From Mucilaginibacter inviolabilis (GTDB lineage: Bacteria; Bacteroidota; Bacteroidia; Sphingobacteriales; Sphingobacteriaceae): a stretch of 64,000 nt of DNA. The stretch's first letter is position 1. Every line of letters begins with the position of its first letter. Position numbers and translations under genes: made by a program. The stretch lies in NCBI RefSeq assembly GCF_011089895.1, contig NZ_JAANAT010000001.1:1922001-1986000 (forward strand). Reading direction: 5' to 3'. The notes under the pieces are model-generated. The model was not told where the DNA came from and searched no databases. It saw only the letters and a program-made list of their open reading frames with translations. Positions 35,841 through 44,947 of the stretch are shown piece by piece.

Positions 35841-37115
35841 ATGATTAATCAACTCATTTCCCTGTCTTTAAAAAACAGGTATATCGTTCTCCTGGTTGCG
35901 GCTGGTCTGTTTGCCTGGGGCATCTACGCGATTAAAGAAAACCCCATCGATGCTATACCCGATCTTTCGGAGAACCAGGTGATCGTATTTACCGAATGGC
36001 AGGGGCGCAGTCCGCAAATTATGGAAGACCAGGTGACTTACCCATTGGTGAGTAATCTGCAGGGGATTCCCAAAGTAAAAGCCATTCGTGCCACATCCAT
36101 GTTCGGGATGAGCTTTGTTTATATTGTTTTTGACGATAAAGCCGATGTGTACTGGGCACGCAGCCGGGTACTGGAAAGACTAAATTACGCACAGCGTCTA
36201 TTACCGCAAGGAATCACCCCGACGTTAGGTCCCGACGGCACAGGTGTTGGCCATATTTTATGGTATACACTGGATGCCAAAGGGATGGACCTGGGTGAAC
36301 AAAGGGCCCTGCAGGACTGGTATGTAAAATTAGGACTGCAAACCGTACCGGATGTTAGCGAAGTGGCCTCTTTCGGCGGTTTTGAGAAGCAATACCAGGT
36401 TACTATCGATCCGCATAAACTCAATTACTATAATATCCCGCTATCACAGGTTTTGAAAGCGGTGAAAAGCAATAACAACGATGTAGGTGGCCGTAAGTTT
36501 GAAATGAACGGCACAGGTTACATCGTTCGCGGCCTGGGCTATATCAAGACCCTATCAGATGTGGAGAACATGCCCGTTGGCGTGATCAATACCATACCAG
36601 TGAAGATCAAAGATATTGCTACCGTACAAATGGGTGGAGATGAGCGCCTGGGCATTTTTGACCAGAACGGCAATGGCGAAGCTGTTGGTGGTATTGTGGT
36701 GATGCGTTACGGTGAAAATGCCGATAAGGTTATTCACGCGGTGAAAGATAAAATGGCCGACATTCAAAAAGGACTTCCTCAAGGCGTAAAATTCAAGATA
36801 GCTTATGACCGGAGCGAACTCATAGAAAGCGCTATTGGTTCTGTGAAACATACGCTTATCGAAGAAATGATCACAGTATCTGTTATTGTGATCCTGTTCT
36901 TGCTGAGTTTTAAAAGTGCTTTAAGCATTATTATACAGATCCCCATTACTATAGCCACCAGTTTCATCCTGCTCAATGCATTTGGCATCAGCTCTAACAT
37001 CATGTCGCTAACAGGCATTGCGCTGGCAATTGGGGTAATTGTAGATAACGGCATTGTCATGGTTGAAAACGCGCACCGGAACCTATCCCTGGCACAACAA
37101 AAAGAAAAATCATGA
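35841..37115 (+). CDS. CusA/CzcA family RND metal pump, N-terminal part of a split gene
   Basis: 424 residues from MINQLISLSLKNRYIVLLVA, the usual CusA start. It covers TM1 (12-30), the first periplasmic porter region (NPIDAIPDLSENQVIVFTEW, GRSPQIMEDQVTYPL) and TM2-TM4, ending after LAIGVIVDNGIVMVENAHRN (TM4 Asp of the proton relay) with SLAQQKEKS. The remaining two-thirds of the pump is the next gene in the -1 frame, joined by ATGA. Both parts together are about 1055 residues, normal for CusA. CusA exports Cu(I)/Ag(I) using the proton gradient. The split falls in the cytoplasmic TM4-TM5 loop. Confidence 0.9.
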   Translation: MINQLISLSLKNRYIVLLVAAGLFAWGIYAIKENPIDAIPDLSENQVIVFTEWQGRSPQIMEDQVTYPLVSNLQGIPKVKAIRATSMFGMSFVYIVFDDKADVYWARSRVLERLNYAQRLLPQGITPTLGPDGTGVGHILWYTLDAKGMDLGEQRALQDWYVKLGLQTVPDVSEVASFGGFEKQYQVTIDPHKLNYYNIPLSQVLKAVKSNNNDVGGRKFEMNGTGYIVRGLGYIKTLSDVENMPVGVINTIPVKIKDIATVQMGGDERLGIFDQNGNGEAVGGIVVMRYGENADKVIHAVKDKMADIQKGLPQGVKFKIAYDRSELIESAIGSVKHTLIEEMITVSVIVILFLLSFKSALSIIIQIPITIATSFILLNAFGISSNIMSLTGIALAIGVIVDNGIVMVENAHRNLSLAQQKEKS

Positions 37116-39004
37116 ACACAGCAGAACGAATAAAAATCATAGAAGCTTCCTGCAAGCAGGTGGGCCGTGGCGTGTTTTTTTCTACGCTGATTATTGTGGC
37201 TTCATTCCTGCCGGTATTTTTACTGGAAGGACAGGAAGGCAAACTGTTCGGCCCACTGGCCTGGACAAAGACTTTTATACTGGCTATTGATGCCATCCTG
37301 GCGGTAACGCTCGCTCCTGTCTTGATCTCTTTTTTCCTGAAAGGGAAATTGAGAACAGATGACCGTAACCCTTTAACTAATACGTTGGAAAAGCTGTACC
37401 GGCCCATACTTAACTGGTGCATTACCTGGCGCAAAACAACTATCGGGATTAATCTTATAGCTTTATTGATCAGCATACCACTGTTGGTGAGTTTAGGCAG
37501 CGAGTTTATGCCGCCATTAGATGAGGGGACGATCCTGTTTATGCCGGTTACCCAACCCGATGTATCCAATGCACAGGCAAAACAGCTTTTACAGGTACAG
37601 GACAAGATCATTAAAAGCGTGCCTGAGGTAAAAAATGTTTTGGGCAAAGCCGGGCGGGCCAATACCGCTACCGATAATTCACCGATCAGTATGACAGAAA
37701 CAATCATCCTGTTAAAGCCTAAAAGCGAATGGCGTAAAGGCATTAAAAAGGAAGATATCATCAATGAACTGAACGCTAAATTACAAATACCTGGTGTGGT
37801 GAACGGCTGGACTCAACCCATCATCAACCGTATCAATATGCTCTCGACTGGTATCCGTACCGATGTGGGTTTAAAAGTTTACGGCCAAAATCTGGATACC
37901 ATCTATGCGTTATCGAGCCAGATGAAACAAGCACTACAGGGCATTAACGGGGTAAAAGACTTATATGTTGATCCGATCACCGGTGGTAAATACCTGGATA
38001 TCCAGGTCAATAAAGAGGCTATCGGCAGATACGGCCTTAGTGTAGACGATGTAAATGAGGTGGTGGAAAGCGCATTGGGAGGTATGAACCTAACCACTAC
38101 AGTTGAAGGCAGGCAACGGTTCAGTGTCAACACACGGCTGGCGCAGGACTACCGCAACAACCTGGATGCAATCAAACGCACATTGGTACAAACTACTAAT
38201 AACGGGCCGATTCCCTTATCATCCGTTGCTGATATCAAAATCAGTGATGGCCCGGCTATGGTACAATCCGAAAATGCCCTGTTGAGAGGTACAGTTCTGT
38301 TCAATGTACGCGACCGCGATCTGGGTAGTACGGTTAAAGAAGCACAGGAAAGATTAAATACCATGGTTAAATCGTTGCCCAAAGGTTATTATATTGAATG
38401 GAGCGGTCAGTATGAAAACCTGATCCGTGCTGAGCATACCTTAAAGCTGGTATTGCCCATTGTACTACTCATCATTTTTGCCTGTTTGTATTTTGCCTTC
38501 CACTCCATCCGTGAAGCTTTTTTTAGCCTCATCTCTATCCCTTTCGCGTTGATCGGCGGCGCTTACATGGTGTATTTCTTTGGGGTGCATTTGTCTGTTG
38601 CTGTTGCAGTGGGATTTATCGCTTTGTTTGGGATAGCTGTAGAAACAGGTATTGTGATGGTGATCTATTTGAATGATGCTATGCAGCAATTGATCGCATT
38701 AAAAGGAAATTCCAAAGAATCAATTACCCGCGAAGATCTGCGTGTTTACGTGATGAACGGTGCCGTGAAACGCCTGCGGCCAAAACTCATGACGGTTTGT
38801 GTAGCCTTGTTCGGATTAGTGCCAGTGCTTTGGGCAAGCGGAACAGGCAGTGATGTGATGTTGCCTATCGTATTGCCAATGATAGGAGGTGTTTTAACTT
38901 CTTCTACACATATTTTACTGGTTACCCCACTCATCTTTTTGATGGTGAAGGAATACGAGTTAAAAAGATATGGCAAGCTGGAAGTATTAGATGTAAAAGA
39001 ATAA
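37112..39004 (+). CDS. CusA/CzcA family RND metal pump, C-terminal part of a split gene
   Basis: 630 residues starting MNTAERIKIIEASCKQVGRG, which in ordinary CusA proteins is internal. It contains TM5-TM6 (FFSTLIIVASFLPVFLLEGQ), the second half of the porter domain (SEFMPPLDEGTILFMPVTQP; INRINMLSTGIRTDVGLKVY) and TM7-TM12, ending in LKRYGKLEVLDVKE. Its ATG overlaps the TGA of the first part by one base in each direction (ATGA), so it can be translated by reinitiation. It must assemble with the N-terminal half, the CusB-type adaptors and the TolC-like gene downstream for export. Confidence 0.9.
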   Translation: MNTAERIKIIEASCKQVGRGVFFSTLIIVASFLPVFLLEGQEGKLFGPLAWTKTFILAIDAILAVTLAPVLISFFLKGKLRTDDRNPLTNTLEKLYRPILNWCITWRKTTIGINLIALLISIPLLVSLGSEFMPPLDEGTILFMPVTQPDVSNAQAKQLLQVQDKIIKSVPEVKNVLGKAGRANTATDNSPISMTETIILLKPKSEWRKGIKKEDIINELNAKLQIPGVVNGWTQPIINRINMLSTGIRTDVGLKVYGQNLDTIYALSSQMKQALQGINGVKDLYVDPITGGKYLDIQVNKEAIGRYGLSVDDVNEVVESALGGMNLTTTVEGRQRFSVNTRLAQDYRNNLDAIKRTLVQTTNNGPIPLSSVADIKISDGPAMVQSENALLRGTVLFNVRDRDLGSTVKEAQERLNTMVKSLPKGYYIEWSGQYENLIRAEHTLKLVLPIVLLIIFACLYFAFHSIREAFFSLISIPFALIGGAYMVYFFGVHLSVAVAVGFIALFGIAVETGIVMVIYLNDAMQQLIALKGNSKESITREDLRVYVMNGAVKRLRPKLMTVCVALFGLVPVLWASGTGSDVMLPIVLPMIGGVLTSSTHILLVTPLIFLMVKEYELKRYGKLEVLDVKE

Positions 39005-39008
39005 AACC

Positions 39009-40271
39009 ATGAAAACGAAATTTCAAATTATAGCTATGCTGTTCGCCTGGTTTATATACCTGCCGGCAAAAGCGCAAGTACAGCGTCTGCCGTTGGATAG
39101 TGTTGTTGCTCGTGTGGCTGATAACCCTGCATTACAGGCTTTGGTCGCCAAGGCCAGCGCGCAGGATGCTTACGCCACCGGGGCAAAAAGCCTGGATGCA
39201 CCCAAGATAAGCGCGGGCCAGTACCAGGTGCCCTACCAGTTTAGCCCCAATGGTGGTTCATTCATGATCCAGGCCGAGCAAATGTTCACCAACCCGGCAA
39301 AGCTCAAGGCCAAAGAGAATTATATGAAAGGAGCTTCCAAAATAACAGAAGCCGACAAAGATTATCTAAAAAACCAGCTGGTTGCTCAGGCTAAGCAATA
39401 CTATTATGAGCGTGTGGTATTGGAGAAAAAGCTGACCTTACTACAGCATTCACAAAGCCTGTTGGAGTACATGCTCAAAGACGCCAATATCCGGCTCACA
39501 TATGGCAAAGAAAAGCTTAATAATATTTACAAGGCCAAAGCAGATCTATACGAACTGGATAATACCCGTGATCAATTAAACAATGAGATCAGCCAAAAAA
39601 ATATCATGCTCAATACGTTGATGAACCGGGATAAACAGGCAGTTTTTTCGGTAGACACTACAGTCGTATTAAATAATTACGACAGTGCATTAACCGATAC
39701 CGCGACATTGGCCAATGCCCGAAGTGATATAAAAAGTATCAACAGGAATATTGAACTACAAGCATTAAATGCAAAGGTTGAATACAGCAAACGCAAGCCT
39801 GATTTTGGAATCCAGGCCGCACATATGATCAGTTATGGCGGTTATGCTAACCAATATATTTTAATGGCTTCTGTCACCATCCCTATAGTTCCATGGGCAT
39901 CCAAAGAATATAAGGCTAACCTGAAAGGTATCCGCTACGAAGTTGAGGAATTACAGCAGCGAAAAATGGATGTGCTCAACCAGGCCCAGGGGCAACTGGC
40001 CAGTATTAAAGTAGATATGACGAACAAAAAAAAGCAGATTGGCAACTACCAGCAAAACATCATTCCCGCCTTACAGAATAGTTATAAAACAGCATTATTG
40101 GCCTATGATCAAAATACAGGCGACCTGCCATCCGTACTGCTTGTTATCAAAGATCTGCAAACTTCCAGAATGAATGCATTAGATCGCCTGCAGGAGCTTT
40201 TAACCTTACAGGTTGCTTATGAACGGGAAAATGAAACTACGGTATCCGCATTAAATAACCAGAACAAATGA
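39009..40271 (+). CDS. TolC family outer membrane protein (CusC-like)
   Basis: 420 residues with a signal peptide (AMLFAWFIYLPAKAQ). Helical barrel pattern: VADNPALQALVAKASAQDAY, GGSFMIQAEQMFTNPAKLKA, KEKLNNIYKAKADLYELD and the C-terminal TGDLPSVLLVIKDLQTSRMN. Lacks the lipidation Cys of E. coli CusC. It starts four bases after the pump gene and overlaps the adaptor gene by four bases, so it belongs to the same operon and provides the outer-membrane duct. Confidence 0.9.
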   Translation: MKTKFQIIAMLFAWFIYLPAKAQVQRLPLDSVVARVADNPALQALVAKASAQDAYATGAKSLDAPKISAGQYQVPYQFSPNGGSFMIQAEQMFTNPAKLKAKENYMKGASKITEADKDYLKNQLVAQAKQYYYERVVLEKKLTLLQHSQSLLEYMLKDANIRLTYGKEKLNNIYKAKADLYELDNTRDQLNNEISQKNIMLNTLMNRDKQAVFSVDTTVVLNNYDSALTDTATLANARSDIKSINRNIELQALNAKVEYSKRKPDFGIQAAHMISYGGYANQYILMASVTIPIVPWASKEYKANLKGIRYEVEELQQRKMDVLNQAQGQLASIKVDMTNKKKQIGNYQQNIIPALQNSYKTALLAYDQNTGDLPSVLLVIKDLQTSRMNALDRLQELLTLQVAYERENETTVSALNNQNK

Positions 40272-41524
40272 AAAGTATTAAAATCATCATGATCAGTTTA
40301 CTGTCGGGCCTGTTGCTGTTCTCTTCCTGTTCTGATCAAAAAAAGAAAGCAGCTAATGCGCAGGTTGAAACGGCTGCTAAATACACCTGCCCTATGCACC
40401 CTCAAATATTGGAAGATCATCCGGGCAGCTGCCCTATCTGTGGCATGGCACTGGTAAAGAAATCAGGTCAGGTCAGTGAAGGTTCGGGCATCGGTTTAAA
40501 TACCGTTTTACAACCGGTTAGTTCTTCGGTGCTATCAACGGTTAATGCTATTGTGCCCATAGAAAAGGATGTACAAACAACGATCTCGGCCCAGGGTTAC
40601 CTCGACTTTGATACACGCACATTTAACAATATTGCGTCACGTTTTTCGGGCCGTATAGAAAAACTGTATATCAAATATGCCTTTCAGGAAATTCACCGGG
40701 GGCAGCGGATTTTTGATATATACAGCCCAGATATGGTTACTGCCCAACAAGACCTGATCTTTCTGACAAAGAACTCAGCAAAGGAAACGGCATTAATTGA
40801 TGCCGCAAAGCAGAAATTGTTACTGCTGGGCATGACCTCCGAACAAATTAACCAGCTTATTAAAACCAGGCAGATTTTTTACCGCTTGCCCGTATACAGT
40901 GCTTATGATGGTCATGTGCATGATATGCCACATAGCCAGATGGCTGGTGCTCCCCAGGTATCATCACCGTCTGATCTTACCACAAACCTGCCCTTATCGG
41001 TTAAGGAAGGTATGTATGTAGAAAAAGGACAAACTTTATTTAACGTAGTTGACCCACATAAACTTTGGGCGATCATAAAAATTGACGGCGCTGCTATTTC
41101 CGGATTGAAATTAAACCAGTCAGTAACTATTTCATTACCAGATATACCAGGCAAGACCATCAATGGTAAGATCAATTTTATTGAACCTGCTCTACAAGAT
41201 GGCGACAAAACAACGAGCATCCGGGTTTATCTCGATAATATGAATCATGAACTAAAAGTAAATAGCATCGTCAAAGCTACTATACAAACCGGCAGTACGG
41301 AGGGCTTATGGATTCCGCGATCGGCGCTGGTTGATTTAGGGCAGACTAAAATTGTCTGGTTAAAAAGCGGCGGGTCTTTCCATGCTCACCAGGTAAGTTC
41401 AGGAACAGCCCACAATAACGAAATACAGATCACAAAAGGTTTATCCGTAACGGATAGCCTGGCATATAATGCCCAATATTTAACAGACAGTGAAAGCTTC
41501 ATTAAAACACAAGGTCATGAATAA
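40268..41524 (+). CDS. CusB-like adaptor lipoprotein with N-terminal heavy-metal-binding domain
   Basis: 418 residues, lipobox near residue 20 (LLLFSSC). A heavy-metal-binding domain follows (YTCPMHPQILEDHPGSCPIC then GMALVKK, about 38-65), then the adaptor domains: ASRFSGRIEKLYIKYAFQEI, barrel and hairpin segments with PDMVTAQQDLIFLTKNSAKE, and the lipoyl and beta-barrel region (VKEGMYVEKGQTLFNVVDPH; LWIPRSALVDLGQTKIVWLK). CusB-type adaptors hand Cu/Ag to CusA and bridge to the outer-membrane channel. It overlaps the channel gene by ATGA and the second adaptor gene by eight bases. Confidence 0.92.
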   Translation: MKSIKIIMISLLSGLLLFSSCSDQKKKAANAQVETAAKYTCPMHPQILEDHPGSCPICGMALVKKSGQVSEGSGIGLNTVLQPVSSSVLSTVNAIVPIEKDVQTTISAQGYLDFDTRTFNNIASRFSGRIEKLYIKYAFQEIHRGQRIFDIYSPDMVTAQQDLIFLTKNSAKETALIDAAKQKLLLLGMTSEQINQLIKTRQIFYRLPVYSAYDGHVHDMPHSQMAGAPQVSSPSDLTTNLPLSVKEGMYVEKGQTLFNVVDPHKLWAIIKIDGAAISGLKLNQSVTISLPDIPGKTINGKINFIEPALQDGDKTTSIRVYLDNMNHELKVNSIVKATIQTGSTEGLWIPRSALVDLGQTKIVWLKSGGSFHAHQVSSGTAHNNEIQITKGLSVTDSLAYNAQYLTDSESFIKTQGHE

Positions 41525-42767
41525 TATAAAGAAACGTTTTTGGATATTAAGTGCAGCCGGGCTCCTATTCTTTATGACAGTAATAGCTGTACTTTTTACA
41601 GCCTGTACACAAAAACCGAAGGCTACAGTTACTAAGACGGCAAACAAAGCCTATTATACCTGTTCCATGCATCCGCAAATTCACGAAGATCATCCAGGCA
41701 ATTGCCCGATATGTGGCATGAAGCTCATCAAAGTAGAAATGACCGGGAATAATATGGATATGACTGCAAATAAGATCAGATTGACAGTCACGCAGATTCA
41801 ACTGGCCGGTATTCAAACCGATACCGTAAGGGAAGAGAATACTGGCAGTGAAAAAACGTTGACCGGAACCGTTACTACCGATGATAATCGATCAGAAGAG
41901 TTGAGTGCAAGGCTAGCGGGCCGGATACAGCAATTGTTTATCAGAACTACCGGCGAAAGAATTATGACAGGACAGCCTGTTTATTCCATCTATAGCGAAG
42001 ATTTGCAAGAGGCAGAAAAGGAATATTTATTGGCTAAACAGCAGCAGAAGGTGCTCCATAACCCAGATGTGGATTACCAGCAATTGATTAGTGCTGCCGA
42101 AAATAAACTACAACTTTGGGGACTGTCACCTGCTCAGATCAGGAATATAGCAGCTTCCGGCAAAGTATCTGCAACCACAACCATATTAAGTAAAATCAGC
42201 GGAACTGTTAGTGAAATTGCTGTTCATGAAGGTGATTATGTAACTGAAGGGATGTCTATTTTGAAGACACAAGCCCTGGATAATTTATGGATAGAAGCTC
42301 AGTTGTATGCCAGCGAAATAAACAGCTATAAGGAAAATGACCGGGTAAGCGTTTCATTTCCTGATTTAGGCGGCCAAGTTACTAATGGCAAAATTGAATT
42401 TATTAATCCCGAATTATCAAATGCCTCTAAAGTAAATTTGATTAGGATTAATATCCCTAATCCACAAGGCTTGATCAGACCCGGAATGCTAGCTTATATT
42501 TCTATTGGCCATGGTAACAACCATGCTTTAGCGGTACCTGTTTCGGCTATTTTAACAGATGGAAAAGGCAGCTTAGTGTGGGTCAAGAACTTGGATGGCA
42601 GCTTTTCATCCAAAATAATCAAGCCGGGAAATGGTAATCAGAGCTATGTGCCCGTCCTTTCTGGTTTAAATGCCGGAGATATTGTGGTTACCAACGGAGC
42701 CTATTTGTTAAACAGCGAAGCCATATTTAAAAATGGTGGAGATAACATGGCTGGTATGAATATGTGA
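41517..42767 (+). CDS. Second CusB-like adaptor lipoprotein with heavy-metal-binding domain
   Basis: 416 residues from MNNIKKRFWILSAAG; nine in-frame upstream codons overlap the first adaptor and are not needed. Lipobox AVLFTAC near residue 30, heavy-metal-binding domain YTCSMHPQIHEDHPGNCPIC then GMKLIKVE, then adaptor strands (LSARLAGRIQQLFIRTTGER; YSEDLQEAEKEYLLAKQQQK; ISGTVSEIAVHEGDYVTEGM) and a C-terminal barrel with VWVKNLDGSFSSKIIKPGNG. It ends in a Met-rich tail (DNMAGMNM) that could bind metal. Two tandem, diverged CusB genes with one pump suggest a hetero-oligomeric adaptor ring. Confidence 0.92.
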   Translation: MNNIKKRFWILSAAGLLFFMTVIAVLFTACTQKPKATVTKTANKAYYTCSMHPQIHEDHPGNCPICGMKLIKVEMTGNNMDMTANKIRLTVTQIQLAGIQTDTVREENTGSEKTLTGTVTTDDNRSEELSARLAGRIQQLFIRTTGERIMTGQPVYSIYSEDLQEAEKEYLLAKQQQKVLHNPDVDYQQLISAAENKLQLWGLSPAQIRNIAASGKVSATTTILSKISGTVSEIAVHEGDYVTEGMSILKTQALDNLWIEAQLYASEINSYKENDRVSVSFPDLGGQVTNGKIEFINPELSNASKVNLIRINIPNPQGLIRPGMLAYISIGHGNNHALAVPVSAILTDGKGSLVWVKNLDGSFSSKIIKPGNGNQSYVPVLSGLNAGDIVVTNGAYLLNSEAIFKNGGDNMAGMNM

Positions 42768-42769
42768 TC

Positions 42770-42880
42770 GCCAACTTCTTTAAATCTCCCATAAAACATT
42801 CGTAAACTATGATTGCAAGGTCACTTGAGGAGACAACACATAAGTGTTGTCTCCTTTTCATATAAACTGATAGGCAACAG
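42770..42880 (+). repeat. Dispersed intergenic repeat, copy D
   Basis: GCCAACTTCTTTAAATCTCCC, then GTAAACTATGATTGCAAGGTCACTTGAGG (cut here as 20-base pieces in spirit), the hairpin, and CATATAAACTGATAGGCAAC. AGGTCACT matches the tRNA-Lys 3' end. On the minus strand the left part encodes YECFMGDLKKLAITYS, parallel to the other copies. The rest of the 42768-43078 gap shows nothing. Confidence 0.7.
42829..42858 (+). terminator. Terminator of the Cus operon (within repeat copy D)
   Basis: GGAGACAACAC and GTGTTGTCTCC form a perfect 11-bp stem with loop ATAA, followed by TTTT. It lies 62 bases after the last gene of the Cus operon. Confidence 0.8.
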
Positions 42881-43078
42881 GATCTTTTATAGTTCGATTT
42901 TAGCAAATAAACCCCTAAACCGTTAAGCGCTAACAATTTAAAAGAGCGTCAGAAATGTGATTAAGCAGCAAAATCTTTATCTCCGAACGGGCATATATTG
43001 AACTAAGCGGCTGTTGAACCTTATCAGATATGTATAATTCACTCCTTTATCTTTAAAAAATCCCTCTTATAAGACATT

Positions 43079-44932
43079 TCAAAGCATTCGCAAACAAGCT
43101 ATGCCAGATGGAGGAATGTTCAGCTTCTGAATTCCTTTCTTAACTTTTAATCTTTGAGTCCTGATTTTTTTTCCCTCACAATCAAATACATCAACTTTAT
43201 ATGCTCTGGCAAAATCCAATCGTAATAATACTCCATTTGTGGTTTTCCCGTTGATGACATCCACAAAAGGCATGTTTAAAAGAAGTGGCTGACTCTGATC
43301 ACTGTAAATGCCTGCAATCAGTTTATCACCCATTTTACTGCTAAGTACCGGATAATTCATCTCCGGCCCATACGCTCTGAACCTGCCATTCAACAAAACA
43401 TCTTTGTTTTTGAGCCAATACTGTGTATAAAACCTAACCATGTTAAGATGCGCTGCAGGTATTTCCGTTAAGCGTACAGAAAGCTGAGGGATAGCGAAGA
43501 TCACATTGAGAATTTGCAAAGCAGCAACCTCCGGTTTATCTCCATAATTCCAGGTAAGCATATCAGAATGAATGGCAGTTTCTTCTGCTAATAACCTGAT
43601 GTCTGTTGTTCTGATCCGGTTAGTAAGTGCAGCTGCAGCGCAATCGCCTGCTCTGAACATATTGCCATATTTGCGCATAGCCGGCCCTGTATAAGATTGC
43701 CGAAACTCAATCAGTATATCTGGTTTAATTGCAGTAAGTGCATTTTTCACCTCCACCATCAATGCATCAACCCCATCATAAATTGATTGATAATCGGCTT
43801 CTTTACTAACAACCGGAGGATTTCCAGGTTGATTGGTAAAGCTGTCAATAAAATCAAGTTTAAAACCATCTAACTTCCACAAGCTTAGTGCCTGCACATA
43901 TTTATTCACTATAAATTTCCTGACATCGGGATATCTGGGATCAAGTACCCCCGCAGACTGACGGTCACTTTTGTATAAAAATTTGTTCTCAAATCGTTTA
44001 TAAGCTTCGGCCCGGTACCCCATAAAAGGTACAGAGTACCAAAGCAAGCATTTCATTCCGGTTGCATGTACCTTTTTAATAAAATCAGCCATATGGGTAA
44101 TACGTTCGGCTTTCCAATCCCCGGTAAATGCATACCCCCCGGAATGATTTACCGTTTGCCAGCCGTCATCAACAATAATTCCCGAATAGCCAAGTTTATG
44201 AGCCTCCATGCACTCCTTTAAAAGTAAAGATTCGGTAAAGTTCTGATGATAACTGTACCATGTTGAATATAAGGGCTGTTTTGCAGCAAAAGGTATCACA
44301 GCAGGATGATAAACGGGCATATTACCCCACCAAACGGCTACTTTGCGCAGGGCATCTTCATATCTTTCATCCTGATCGTTTAATAACAGGCTAAGTTGAT
44401 ATGGCTTGTTTCGTTCTTCGCCCGAGATTTCAATATTTGCAGTACAGCTCAGCATAGCACTATCTTCATTTACAGCGGCAGACAGCGTTGTTTTATGAAA
44501 AGCGTCGGATAAAGCTACGGTCAATCGATTTTGTCCCGCATCATTATACATGGCCAAAACCGGCGCCTGGCTGGCAAGGTTTGCCTGAATTTTGAAACCT
44601 GCATGAATAAAACGCGCTTCGTTACCGTTCGTTGTCCAGAAACCGGTAATATCACGAAGTGGGGTGGCCCATTTAATGATAATCTCATTTTTTAAAGAAC
44701 TCGTCATAGTGAATTGACAGGTCACGAGTAAGGCCCCGCTTTTTAACCTTTCATGATATACACTCACTTTAACACCTTCTTGCTGTGGAATTGTAAACTT
44801 AAAAGCGCCTGCTTGATATTCCTGGGCCTTTACCTGAGTAGCCAGTAAGCAAAGTAAAACTAAAACAAATTTCAAAGCATAATTTATTGTATGACATGCT
44901 TTGTTTGGGGATTTGGGTATAGTAATTTTCAT
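43079..44932 (-). CDS. GH36-like alpha-galactosidase (clan GH-D)
   Basis: 617 residues with a signal peptide (VLVLLCLLATQVKAQ). An N-terminal beta-sandwich (about 40-190) precedes the TIM barrel, which has the clan GH-D marks: STWYSYHQNFTES, IIVDDGWQTV (Asp 255-256), GFKLDFID (nucleophile Asp 360) and MFRAGDC (Asp 430, likely acid/base). A C-terminal beta domain ends SGIACLRML. Such enzymes remove alpha-linked galactose, or in relatives alpha-N-acetylgalactosamine, from glycans. It starts 15 bases after the GH28 gene, and both follow the PUL strand, so they are probably one transcript. Confidence 0.85.
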   Translation of the reverse strand: MKITIPKSPNKACHTINYALKFVLVLLCLLATQVKAQEYQAGAFKFTIPQQEGVKVSVYHERLKSGALLVTCQFTMTSSLKNEIIIKWATPLRDITGFWTTNGNEARFIHAGFKIQANLASQAPVLAMYNDAGQNRLTVALSDAFHKTTLSAAVNEDSAMLSCTANIEISGEERNKPYQLSLLLNDQDERYEDALRKVAVWWGNMPVYHPAVIPFAAKQPLYSTWYSYHQNFTESLLLKECMEAHKLGYSGIIVDDGWQTVNHSGGYAFTGDWKAERITHMADFIKKVHATGMKCLLWYSVPFMGYRAEAYKRFENKFLYKSDRQSAGVLDPRYPDVRKFIVNKYVQALSLWKLDGFKLDFIDSFTNQPGNPPVVSKEADYQSIYDGVDALMVEVKNALTAIKPDILIEFRQSYTGPAMRKYGNMFRAGDCAAAALTNRIRTTDIRLLAEETAIHSDMLTWNYGDKPEVAALQILNVIFAIPQLSVRLTEIPAAHLNMVRFYTQYWLKNKDVLLNGRFRAYGPEMNYPVLSSKMGDKLIAGIYSDQSQPLLLNMPFVDVINGKTTNGVLLRLDFARAYKVDVFDCEGKKIRTQRLKVKKGIQKLNIPPSGIACLRML

Positions 44933-44947
44933 TGATTAGTTCCATTT

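Noticed and set aside
37097..37112. Programmed -1 slippery heptamer at the CusA junction
   Set aside because: In the zero frame the bases read CAA AAA GAA AAA, which does not give a canonical X XXY YYZ site; slippage remains possible on the A runs but is not demonstrated.
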